Shown: in pieces, positions 23,720 to 34,582 of the stretch
Position numbering within the stretch: position 1 is the first letter of the stretch
Layout: every line of letters begins with the position of its first letter
Source of the DNA: Neodiprion pinetum
Lineage: Eukaryota; Arthropoda; Insecta; Hymenoptera; Diprionidae
Length of the DNA stretch: 64,000 nucleotides
NCBI RefSeq assembly: GCF_021155775.2
Contig: NC_060232.1
Span: forward strand, 22,823,922-22,887,921
Reading direction: 5' to 3'
Position numbers and translations under genes: made by a program
Notes under the pieces: model-generated
What the model was told of the DNA's origin: nothing
Seen by the model: the letters and a program-made list of their open reading frames with translations, nothing else
Database searches by the model: none

Positions 23720-24360
23720 ATGAAGATAAGAGTGACCTTGATCATTTTTATGTGCACCACCTTTGCCGCGAACGCTGATAAGTTTCCAGAGACAAAAGAT
23801 CTGGCGAAGAAGTCCGAACCAAGGCACCGAGTGTACGAGTATTCAAGAAGCATCGAAGCCGTCAGCGTAGATTTCGGTAATGCAAATGGCGGAGGTCGAA
23901 GTGAAGTTACGAAGCATGTGCGCCTCTCCTACACCCCAGATGAAGAAGATATCTCAGACAGTATGGTGGGAAATCATATTCAGAAGGGATCCGAGAGGTC
24001 ATTGCAGGTGCTGACTAGTACGAGGAAGAACTCTAAGCAGCCATCGAAAAATCTTCACTCTGATGGCTCGACCTCGAGCGAGAAAGGTGAATTCAATCGA
24101 TCATTTCTCTTGATTTACGAATTAATTAAACAATATTTATACCAAAGTAACCAATTAAGGGTTCTCTTGCAGTTGTGTCGAGGAGGAGAAAGGACAAGAT
24201 GGACGATTTCATGATGCCACTCTTAGTGGCTTACAAAATGAAATTTGCTGCATTGATACCAATACTAATGGGTGGGATGTCACTGCTGGTCTCAACAACA
24301 GCTTTGGCTGGATTCTTCTTTTCACTGTTCGCCGCCGTGCTAGGACTCAAAACCGACTAA
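23720..24360 (+). CDS. Divergent Osiris-like protein without Cys pair or tail (gene F)
   Basis: Exons 23720-24086 and 24173-24360, with an 86-base phase-1 intron (donor AAAG|GTGAAT, acceptor CTTGCAG|TTG), give 184 residues. The ATG at 23720 is used because the frame upstream has only a TTG. A signal peptide (about 1-19, MKIRVTLIIFMCTTFAANA) is followed by about 100 hydrophilic residues rich in Ser, Lys and Glu, with no Cys and no recognisable DUF1676 strand. Exon 2 starts with a basic linker (VVSRRRKDK) and a hydrophobic segment (MKFAALIPILMGGMSLL...). The protein ends right after AAVLGLKTD, so the His/Gly tail and LAY motif are absent. The splice position and phase, basic linker and GLK end tie it to the family. 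It may be a rapidly evolving member or one losing function. Confidence 0.75.
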
Positions 24361-25570
24361 ACATGCTATCCAAGGAAGGATAGCTCTAACGCAAAGAGAA
24401 ACTGTATACTTTCAACCTGGAGCATCTTCAATTGTGCAGAGAGAACTTTGCAAGAAATGATCGATCGTGCAGCTGGGCAATGATTATATTTTGTCGATAA
24501 CCCAAATGTGTAGGTTTTATTTACGCTTATTTCTACCTACCTTATGTTAGCTCGATATACTCGGAATAGCCAGATAAATCAAGCGCAAAATGTCTGGGTA
24601 AACGGGTTATCATTGACCATCATCAAGCTGCTCCAAGACAGCACTTTATTGATGCAAACAAGTGCATCAACCTGAGGTATTATCTGCGAGGTTGAATCGT
24701 GCAGCGAAATAACGGGAAAATATTCTATACGCATACAGGCGTACATCAACTGTTACACAATAAAACAAGTTCAATATTATTTTAGATGATAAATATTTGT
24801 TTCATTTAATTGGCTTAACATTAGTACATTTGTTTTGTCGCGTTTTACATGTTTCGATCTGGATTAGGTGTATGAATGGATATGGCTTTTCATGATGTAT
24901 CCAGTTATAATTAATCTCTTATTAGCTAATTTAAATATTCTTCTACAATACACGCTTGTTCCCCGGAAATTAAGATTAAACGTGTTCGTAGTTTTGAAAT
25001 AGTTTATTTCAGGTAGGTATTTATTATATTAAATTAAGATCTTACCTACTTCATCTCATGACACTGATGACATTAAAATATCTTACGCTCTGTAATAAAT
25101 AATTCGTTATATTCAACAAAGCCTAAATCTGACTTTCTGCTTCGCCTATCCCGCAAATAAAATATTAGTGACATGAACGCAATGTAGGGAAGTGTGGAGT
25201 AGATCTTTGTGAGCCAGGGGCAAAGCGAATTCAATACTAGCAGTATCGCAATTCTGCAAAGTGTATGAAGGTGTTGAATTCAACCTAACCTCTGCTTACA
25301 TAATTTCTATTCTTCCCGACAGGCCTGAAAGTAGCAGTGAATAATCTTCGAAATAGTAATGTATTGGAAAAAATTTAATTAATTATAAATCGTATAACGA
25401 GATGCTACGATCTATAAGTAACGTTCATAATAAAAAAAACTCATCTCTTCAGCTATCTAATCTCTCTTTAGTTTTGTTGAAAATTATGTCGCGATATCAG
25501 AATTGCCGGATGTTTATCTTTTTCAGGAAGAAACTGTCTTCTATACTTGTAATTTTCGCCTTTTTCACAA
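24361..25570. other. Tail-to-tail intergenic region F-G
   Basis: This 1.2-kb AT-rich stretch between the convergent genes F and G carries their 3' UTRs. I see nothing coding in it. Confidence 0.5.
24759..24764 (+). terminator. Poly(A) signal of gene F
   Basis: AATAAA lies about 400 bases after the stop codon of gene F. Confidence 0.45.
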
Positions 25571-26386
25571 TTAACGGGAATCGTTGATTTGTCCTTTGTA
25601 GGCTAAGCTGTGAGCGAAACTCTCATCCGTCTGCTTGAAGCCTTCGGGAACAGGTACAACGGCGTCTAGACCCAGACTCCTCATGCTCCTATCCCAGCCT
25701 CCGCCGCCGCCGCCACCGCTGCTCTGCCAGCCCCCACCGTGGTGCATGTCTCCTCCTCCACCTCCTTGTTTCTGCTGGAGCAGCTTCTTCAAGGCAATGA
25801 TGAGGGAGAGGACCAGAGCTATTTTAGCAATGATGAAAGCCTTTCCCGCCAGCAGGAACAGGCCCATCATCCCCAGTGGTACCATAGCGATCATCTTCAT
25901 GCCCATACCCATCATCATCATGCCCATCATTTTCTTCATCTTACCACGACCTTCTTCGATACTTCTTTTGAGGTCAGTAGACGTCATTTTTGGCAGACTT
26001 ATTTGTAGATCAAAACCGTTCATTAGAGAGGTGATCTTGTTGAACAGGATTGTGTTCAACGTCTCTTCTCTGAAAGATCCGGCTCTGCCTAGAGATTCGA
26101 GATCCTGTTCAGAGTAGCGCTGTGTATCTACATGATCGTTCTTGATCAATTCAACGTTTTCGGTGATCGGTATGTTGCTGTTAATTCTCCCGAATCTATC
26201 GAGAAAAGAAATCGCCTTCTTCTTCAAACATGGCGAGAGACCGATGTCCTGCTGCTGGCACTCCTCGTACACACGAAAGGCGGTTCTATAGCCTTTTTCA
26301 ATGATATCAGCGTCATCCGCTGCCCTGGCAAGCTTCGACGATATCATCAACACCAAAAGAAAACCGAAGCTTTTTGCGAAGGTCAT
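25571..26386 (-). CDS. Osiris family protein (gene G), intronless, Met-rich
   Basis: A single uninterrupted frame of 271 residues starts at the ATG at 26386; an in-frame GTG ten codons upstream is not a likely start. The signal peptide is about 1-22. The Cys pair is C43 and C53, with LSPCLKKKAISFLDRF around the second. The DUF1676 strand is FDLQISLP and ends RSIEEG, where every other gene here is interrupted by an intron. The linker RGKMKK runs straight into a Met-rich segment (MMGMMMMGMGMKM) and the hydrophobic part (IAMVPLGMMGLFLLAGKAF). IALKKLL closes it. The tail is very Gly-rich with WDRS and ends AHSLAYKGQ. Lack of the conserved intron suggests intron loss or retroposition. Confidence 0.92.
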   Translation of the reverse strand: MTFAKSFGFLLVLMISSKLARAADDADIIEKGYRTAFRVYEECQQQDIGLSPCLKKKAISFLDRFGRINSNIPITENVELIKNDHVDTQRYSEQDLESLGRAGSFREETLNTILFNKITSLMNGFDLQISLPKMTSTDLKRSIEEGRGKMKKMMGMMMMGMGMKMIAMVPLGMMGLFLLAGKAFIIAKIALVLSLIIALKKLLQQKQGGGGGDMHHGGGWQSSGGGGGGGWDRSMRSLGLDAVVPVPEGFKQTDESFAHSLAYKGQINDSR

Positions 26387-26619
26387 TTTCTCGCCGTATT
26401 TGAAGACTACTTCCACAAAATCGAATCACAGTATTCCAATTTTCTCCTACCACACTTAAACTGAATTGCACAATTAGTTAAATTTGTACCGGTAAAACTT
26501 CGAACAGTGAAAACTTCGTTGGCACACAGAGCGTTTAGTACCAGCTGACCACAGTAGGGATAACTTCAATAACTGACTTTTTATGCACTTGGCTGGGCAG
26601 AAATTCGTCGTTGAACGAG

Positions 26620-26627
26620 TATATATA
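26620..26627 (-). promoter_or_regulatory. Putative TATA box of gene G
   Basis: TATATATA on the minus strand lies about 235 bases upstream of the ATG. An ATAAAAAG further down (about 26577-26584), with TCAGTT next to it, makes the exact start ambiguous. Confidence 0.45.
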
Positions 26628-29600
26628 TCCAGTATCCAGATTCGGTACAGCGACGAGAACACCGGAACCCTATACCAAAGGGATCGCAACTTCGACTGAA
26701 TCTAAGCAGACGTTCGGCGAAATATATACTGTCAGATCGTCGGAGGGGTGGCATGTATGTGTTTGTGTGCCTCGAAACCATGCCGAGATAATAGTTCGTT
26801 CGCGCTCTCTATGATCGAGCGGAGGTGCGCGGGGATGTGACCCCAAAGGAGAATCTCGGGACCCTCTTGACATAGAGACCCATTGAAGGTAATTCACGTT
26901 TGCGTATGCTAGTGCCTGCAGCTCCTTCATCCCGTACTCTTCGTGTAAACAAAAGAAAGCGTGCGATCGACGAGAAGGACGGTGTACATGAGTTCGCGTT
27001 TTACACCGACCGACCCGCCAATGCGGACCGTAAACCTTTTTAGTGCCTCTTACAATATAACTCCGTATGAAAAAAAAAAACTCATTCCCACATGGCAAAT
27101 GGCCATTCGGGTAAGTAGGCACAATTTCCGGGTCGAGGGGTAAATAATTGTCATATAACGGATCGGCGTATTCTAACGGGTAAGTGAAAACATCGATCGG
27201 ATCTATCGGTTCATACTTATGTATCGCTTCAATTAATGAATGCATGTCACGTTAGAATTGGTAAAGCTGCGTGGCGAGGATCATTCCGTATCAAATCTTT
27301 ATTACCGATAATTATCCGCATACATAGGCGGCTTGTCTTATCCCCATGAGAAGAATTTCTAACTCGCGGGTTGCCGAATTTACCGTATATGTATTCAACA
27401 AGGTACACGAAGAATCTGTAGTTGAAAATTGTGACGGATTTCACTTGAAAGTTGGGTCATTGTATGCGCATATATGTGGATTAGCAGGGAGCACGAGGGT
27501 ACGTTAACAAACCCATTACCACAGTAGTTAATATCCTCTGTTTAAAATTAGCCACGGGAGCGAGTAAGCGATGATTGAGGTGAATCATTCCAGCCGTTTC
27601 CCACGGGACCATCGTTATAAAACTCATCTAGCGTCAACGCTGTGCAATGTATACAGTAATTCCAGGCCAGGTCAGGAACATATTCGCGTAGGGTCACATG
27701 TGCCATTATTCCGCGCCTTCGGCGGAAAAGAGGCCGGTTTCTTAGGACAACGGAATATTTTGACACCCGTCGCCATTCAACGACACAGATCTGCGGACGT
27801 AGATGCGCCTTCTAATGCATTCTGCTGCACCAGCGCTGCAGGCACTGCAATACTACTGATGATACTTTGACCAAGGATCTGAACAATGCCCGCCTCCAAA
27901 TAGACAACACTTTCCCAGTCGAACATTTAGCTCGCACTACCTTTCAAGGATATGTTATGACCTGGCTTGGCTGAGGATCGACTTGGTTCATTGGACAATA
28001 TCATATCTGCATGCTGTACACCGAAGACTGCTAAACTCGGGGGAAGCACTGCCTACCACTCGAGTTTGAAATCTTTAACCTAGAAAAATTGAGATCTAAT
28101 GTGCCGTGCCCGATTATCGTGTACATCGTGCTCATCGTGTCGCATGAGCTGCTCTCATTGTAAAACCGATATGCTCTAGTTTGATTGATTATAAATCATT
28201 CGTATATGTGTGACTTGAAAACCATTTCGAAAAGCTTCTTTCCTCAACTCCATATTGTGGTAGATGATGCTATTCTACGCTTGGCAAATACAAATATGTG
28301 TGCCGAAGTCCGAGTGGTCAAAACAGAAAACGCTTCCGTGTGACTTGAGTGTCGTTGACCAGATGACATCCAATCGAGGCTACAGCACCATCTGTAATGC
28401 TCTCAAACGAAACCAGTATTCCAGTCACAAAACGAACGCACTCGTACTTGTACGACGCGGAAAAATCTTCATTCCCACTCTTCGTTTACGAACCAACATA
28501 CCTATTTGTGAAACCCGGAACTATGTCAAGTAGCTCTTAGGTTCGTATATCTAATAATGTACATAGATATATTAATAAGTAGTCGAAAATTTGAAAGAGA
28601 CAAAGTCTCTGCCGTACTTGACTAGCGGGTATTTGGATGAACCTTTCACTCATAAAATGTGATATAGGAACCTTATAATTCAGTAAGGTAAGAATTGTGA
28701 TCATGATCCAGTATCTTATCGTAATGTCACGCGAAACAGGTCTGGTTTTCGCGCGTTCTTGCAGTTTGCTGAAGTAACATACGGTCCTGACTGTCTGCTT
28801 ACTATGTATCAATTATGCAATCACAGATATTATATTGGCACATGAAATGAGAATAACTTGATTGAACGTTATAGTAGATTGAGCCTTTGCTAGATATTGT
28901 TAGTTCGTATGGTAAACATAAAAAAACGAGCTTAAAGTTACTTCAACTCATTTTAGAAAATGTGAACTGTACAGAAAATTATTTTCTAATAACGTAGGGA
29001 ACGGAAAAAGTTTTCTTAAAAATATTCCGCTACGGTTAAAATTGTCAAAAAGCTTCTGTGTGTAGCTTCTTTTCGTCTAATATTTCAGTCCAATGAATTA
29101 CGCAAAAGATATGATACACTGCTGAATGAAACGGAAACTAGTTTGCGCTACAAGTGAAAAGCATAATTCATGTTTATGATCTTAAGTCGTGAGTCCCACT
29201 AGTGCTGCAATTATGGAAAAGATGACCGAAAAAGAACAAAGGTATATTTGATGACTCATCGAAAGTAAAGGAAGTAGTCCAAACGAACCACGAAGTCAGT
29301 CGCTATTACATATATACCTTAAGCTAGAATTCAGCCTTCTATTCCTGCAAAGTTCAATGCCGTATACTTATAGGTATATAGTTATATACCGTAATAAAGC
29401 AACATCTTTTCAGTGCATGGCAGAGTTCAACTGGTAGAAGCGGGCTGGCGTTAGGATGGGATGTGGAGGCGGCCCAGTGGCACACAAAAAGAGAAGGTGA
29501 AGTTGGCAGATGCTTCAGATCTCGAGATAATTAACACTTTTGACCCTCTTCTCCACTTTGATCTTACTATATGAAGTCGCGCACAATAAATACCGCGAGC

Positions 29601-32360
29601 ATTCGTTCAACAGTATAATTTCATTAGTAAAATATAAAATCATTGCAATATAATGTATATTAGGGTGGTCCTCCAAAACATTATTTTTTAATTTTGACCC
29701 CCAAATCGGCTCCACGTAGTTCGAAAACGATTCCCTAATTTTTTCAGATTTTTATCCCAATTCTAACCCGTGCCCCAAACAGGGTGGATTTCCCCATTCA
29801 ATCCTTTCAGCGGCACATCAAATCCACACCATTCATTTGTATGAAAACTGGTGTAGGGGGGTTTTTTGGGTCGCTGATTACGAACCTGAATTAAAAATTT
29901 GAAAATTCGAAGTGCCAGATCCAATATGGTGGACCAAAACCCCAAAAAGTCACTCGATATTGCCATATTGGATCGACCATTTTGAATTTTGTGATTTTGA
30001 GTTCGAATTCGTAATCAGCGACCTCGAAGACTCCCAAGTACCAAGTTTTATCAAAATCAAAATAACTTTTTGGATTTCGCTCCATCATATTAGATTCGCT
30101 ATTTCGAATTTTCAAATTTTAAGTTTAGATTCGTAATCAGTAATCCAAGAAACGCTCCTATACCAAATTTCATCTAAATCCGTTCGGAAGATTTGACGTG
30201 TCCATGAAAGGGAAGAATGAAATCCACCCTGTGTGGGGCACGGGTTAGTGTTGACATGAAAATCTGAAAAATTGGGGAATTATTTTTGAATTATCTGGAG
30301 CCGATTTGAGGGGCGATTCGCTTGAAATTCAAAAATGACCTTTATAAATACAACCTTAAATTGCATATGTATATTCCGTATGTGCCTTGTGGTTAAATAT
30401 GAAACACAAATAATAGACATTTTTTTTATCATTACATAGCATCAATATAGGTATTCCTGGGGATATTTACATTAAAGCATACATCGACTATAGGCATATT
30501 ATAAATATATCGAAAATACGTATTTACCTGCATCGACAGTATGTTACTGTTCCTCAAGAGAAACTAGGATAGTGCTTTTCGATACAGCATGATATTTTGA
30601 TCTATTTTCCTATTTGGACATTCCAGTACTAAGCTTTTTAAAAATCACTTAACGAGAAGAAAAGTATTTGTTCCAGCTGAAGAACGACGCTTGCTAATTT
30701 TGACATATTTTTACCTTTCGCGTCTATGACCAACCAAAAAATAGGGTCTTATCGAAGTATCGGTCAGTGACTGTAGATATGTATTTAAAATATTCACGGT
30801 ATACTCGGTTACCATTTAAGATGAAAACGTCCCATTTTTGGGCTGATCCGACTTCGTGTTATTTATTTGGCACTATCATTTGGTTCGAGCGTAATGTCAG
30901 ACAGTCTTCTTGATTGACCTAGTGTAAATTCTACGGTGAACTGGCTTACTCAAGGTGTCAGAATTTTGACGAGGCTCATTAAAATCAATGATAGACAAAA
31001 ATCAAATATCCGCATATTTCTAAAAATATAACAATCGGTAGATTGTTATTTGAACAACCCTTGTGAGCCTTTGTGGATTCACTGAAATCCAGAATAGTTC
31101 GAATAATTTGAAAATTAACATTAAATTACTATGCAAATCCGTTCGGTTTAAGGTTCGACAAAGCTATTGGATTTTAAATAGTTCACCTGAATTTACACTC
31201 ACGCATACACGTGAGATAAGTTGAATGAATTCTTTCGTTGAAGAATTTTTTACAACGATGCACTTCTCACAAAGAAAAACAATGAAGAAGAAAATATAAA
31301 AAAAGCTCATTATACCGTTGTCGAGGTTACGCGCCTGCTGTCGGTAGTAGTGAGTCATCAATGAGTCTTGGTTACCACGCATAATTAATGATCTTGCATG
31401 AACGATTAGAAAAATCAGTAATTTTCTCAAGAAATTATAAATCGGAACCGAAGTCATATCATCTTCAGTGTATTTGAAATAGATTGTGCGATTGATTCAC
31501 CTGATACGAATATGGTGTGCGATCTAGCCCATCAAATTAAGTTCACCAATCAATTTTCAATTCAATTTGTAACTACATTTTTTCATTTGATTGCGTAAAA
31601 CACTGTGAGCAATCTAGAGACGTGAAAAAAAATTCCACAGAAAACCTATAGAAAACTCATTCGCATAACATTCAATTAAATAATATGCATTCAAATTGAA
31701 CAAATAAAGTATTCATGTTACCAGAATTTGAAAAATTCTTTTCATTAGTGTGAGTCTGCAAATTTAAAATCGTGTTACACGTTCCGTCATCGCCGTGCAA
31801 ACGGTTTCTCGGTGCATGAATAAAAAAACGAGAAAATGAGCGGCCGTGTGCAGTAACGCTGCGCTTTACCAGATGGTGTGTTATTTACCCGCGGAAAAAT
31901 CGAGTGCAGAACCTTACTTGTGCAACGCTGCGCATCGATAGAGCAATATACCCTAGTTTATAAAAATCAAGAACATGCACTTATTCATGTATACATGTAT
32001 ACAATAATCTGGTTACATAACTGTCGTATGTGCGTTTGCTCTCCTTAAAATAGCCATAAAAAATGCATAGCAACCACAGCGTATCAGTGCAACGGTTCTT
32101 TGTCGTAGACTTGAACAATCTGTCTTAGGGATACGCACACAGCAATCCAGCTTCTGAAATTTATTTGCGATTAGTTTCTATCCCCAATTCGTACGGCTAA
32201 CTGTGCGTATCCAAACAATCCTTACGCAGCCAGCATTTGATAAATTCCAAAAGGTAATAAGAGTTTTGTAAAGCAAATACTTACCGACTAATTAATAGAC
32301 AGTTGTCATACGCATCTAACGTCTACATGCCATGTTCACGCTCTGTATGCTCCACGCTAC
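26628..32360. other. Head-to-head intergenic region G-H, 5.7 kb
   Basis: This region between the divergent genes G and H holds the compound palindromic element at 29663-30345. The remainder is AT-rich apart from 26800-28100, which is more balanced. A minus-strand frame at 26670-27245 and frames at 27548-27870 have no recognised motif and are not called. Confidence 0.45.
29663..30345. mobile_element. Compound palindromic repeat, MITE-like
   Basis: Long inverted arms, about 29663-29905 and 30100-30345, flank a short centre. For example CTAACCCGTGCCCCAAACAG (from 29763) is mirrored at 30220-30248 with one mismatch in 29 bases. AAATCGGCTCC and TTCAGATTTT recur in both arms. The inner parts mirror each other through TTCGTAATCAG and TTCGAATTTTCAAATTTT. 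A second smaller inverted pair (ATCCAATATGG and CCATATTGGAT) lies near the centre (29923 and 29963). No coding capacity is seen. It is most likely a non-autonomous DNA transposon or foldback insertion. Confidence 0.65.
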
Positions 32361-32390
32361 TCTATATATATGTTTAATTATTTTCTCAGC

Positions 32391-32426
32391 TATAAAACAG
32401 GTTAACTTTTTATTGACTGGTCAGTC
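32391..32426 (+). promoter_or_regulatory. Core promoter of gene H: TATA box and initiator
   Basis: TATAAAA at 32391-32397 is followed by TCAGTCAGTC from 32421, exactly 30 bases downstream. The 5' UTR would be about 60 bases. A second TATATATA lies at 32363-32370. Confidence 0.75.
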
Positions 32427-32483
32427 AGTCAGCGGGTCTCGCAACTTAGAAGACAAAGATTTCTTTAATTCTTTAATTTTAAA

Positions 32484-34582
32484 ATGGATAGAGGAGTGTT
32501 CGTTATTCTGCTACTCGTTTGGGCCAAAGTGGAAGCCTCGAACACGACGTCAGGATCCAGTTGGACCGTAGTATTGAGAGTGTTTGAAAATTGTATCGAC
32601 AAAAATGATTCACTCGGCTGCTTGCAGCAGAAGGTACTGAACTTTGCAAGCCGCATCACACAGGCAAAGAGCCTGGAGATTCTCGAAGGATTTAAATTTG
32701 TACGAGACGAAAACTTCGCCAGAAGCACCAATCATGCAGAATCAACTGATCCGGAGAGCACAGCCTGGAGTGATCAAATCTGGAACAAGATTTGGACGTT
32801 CTTTACTACCCACAGTGTCGAAGTGAACATACCAAAACTCTATGAGTTCAATCTACATGAAGGTAAGTTTACGATTTAAATCACTACAGCCATTGGGAAC
32901 AATAAAAGGACTTGCAATGAATAAGGTTTGCCAATTTCTTTTAGCCCGCGGGAAAAAGGATAAAGGCTACGGCGGAATGCTGATGATTGCTGCAGCTGCT
33001 AAGGGTGCCATGATTTGGATGGGGATGCAGGCGATCGCGGCGCTCGCTGGCAAAGCCTTGATAGTTGCTAAGGTAGCTCTAACCATTGCTTCGGTTATAG
33101 CGCTGAAGAAGCTGCTTGGTAAGCATGAACCATAGTTGCAGAAATTTCTATCCCTTGCATCTGATTTCATTCTTCCCGGGAAAGAATGAATATATCTAAT
33201 TTGATCTAATGAGATCGAGTTACACCTGAGCCGTTACACATAATCAGATCTAAATTTGATCTTTATCTAACCTGATCCAACTAGGTATAATCTAACTTAT
33301 TTGACCGAACTGCAATTTATTTCATCTTAAAATGTATTAAATATTACATCTGACAAGATTTAATTATACTTCAGTCACAGCCTTTGGACGGGTTCTTGGG
33401 TAACTTGAAATTTTCAAGATCGTTTCGAAAACATTTGGCTCGACTCCTGGTACACTTCAGCAAGCGACAAACCCAATGTTCTTAGCTGCAAATGAATTTT
33501 CGATATGACGACACTTTCCCTAACATAGAATGTGACCAAATCAAATAGACACAGACAGATAGTGTGATTATAGCCAAGCAGATAAAATCATATGTCTATA
33601 CATATGATTATGTGTACAGGTAGACATACTTAAAAAAAACAAGATATATTATCTAACTTAGCAATATATGAGATTGTGTCTGGTTAGGTCTGATTTAAAA
33701 TGATGAAATCTAGTTACACGTAATATTAGATCGGCCCAGGTATGATTGTATCTAGTGAGACAAATACCAGGACCAATTATATCTCCTATTCCATAATATT
33801 ATGTGTACTTGGATCTGACAATATTCCTTACCTGATATAACCATGTATAAAATATTTGATATAACATTATTGGGTATAATCACATCTAATCACGTCCAAT
33901 CGGAACTAAGATTTGTTATGACAAGACCTATTTAAACAGATCTGAATTTTTCCGGATTCTATGAGGCACGTATTATTCTTCGCACCTTGGGCCATCCCTT
34001 TATCCGTTTTCCTTAATTTGTCGATTTCGAGGGTCAAGACAAAATGTAATTAACGAAACTTTAACCTCTTCAGAAGGAAGTGGTGGAAAGACTTCGTACG
34101 AGATAATCAAGCACCCTCAACACACCTACGTGCAGACGCACAGCTCAAGCCACGAATACGGAGGTGGAAGTCACGGCGGCGGAGGCGGCGGCGGAGGCGG
34201 AGGATACGAAGGTCATTACCGCAAGCGAAGCATCGCCAGAACCAGGCTGAACAGAAACCCGGAACCGGAACCGTCTGGTGAAATAACTGGGCCATCAGAT
34301 GCCAGGAGATTTGAATTGTCAAACAAGCATCCCAATGTCGGCCTTTCGAGTGTTTCAAGCAGCCCGAGTAGTGGCGCCCTGAATTATGTTGGTGAAAAAT
34401 ATATTTTGTACAAGCACACGGCTGATCAGGGTCAAAGCGGGAATTCTGAACCCGATCGTTTTGGTTTCGGGACAAAAAACACGAATGATATTACGGAATT
34501 GGAGAAAAAAACGTTCGATAACAACGATAGAGAGTTTTCCCCGTCACAACTGAGGAGATCGTTGTTTACGAAATTCGTTTGA
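32484..34582 (+). CDS. Osiris family protein (gene H), long C-terminal exon
   Basis: Exons 32484-32862, 32945-33118 and 34074-34582, all phase 1 (donors GAAG|GTAAGT and CTTG|GTAAGC; acceptors TTTTAG|CCC and CTTCAG|AAG), give 353 residues, the longest product here. A signal peptide (about 1-18) precedes the Cys pair (C37, C46). The DUF1676 strand THSVEVNIP follows. Exon 2 encodes ARGKKDKGYGG plus the hydrophobic segment, which ends VIALKKLLG (residues 127-184). Exon 3 starts EGSGGKTSYEIIKHP, has a His-rich and then Gly-rich stretch (about 208-223) and a dibasic RKRS site. About 130 further hydrophilic residues follow, resembling no other tail here, and no LAY motif is present. RKRS could be a furin-type cleavage site (inference). 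Confidence 0.88.
33119..34073 (+). repeat. Intron 2 of gene H, degenerate GATCTAA-type repeats
   Basis: This 955-base intron is dominated by short degenerate units resembling GATCTAA, TCTAATCTGATC and their complements, densest at about 33190-33380 and 33640-33960. It looks like an old simple-sequence or minisatellite expansion. No coding exon is seen. Confidence 0.45.

Noticed and set aside
26670..27245. Minus-strand frame of 191 codons with a Tyr/Pro/Asp-rich start
   Set aside because: The start looks protein-like (IDVFTYPLEYADPLYDNYLP), but the frame then runs through a poly-T tract into unlikely sequence and overlaps the promoter region of gene G. No splice structure could be supported.
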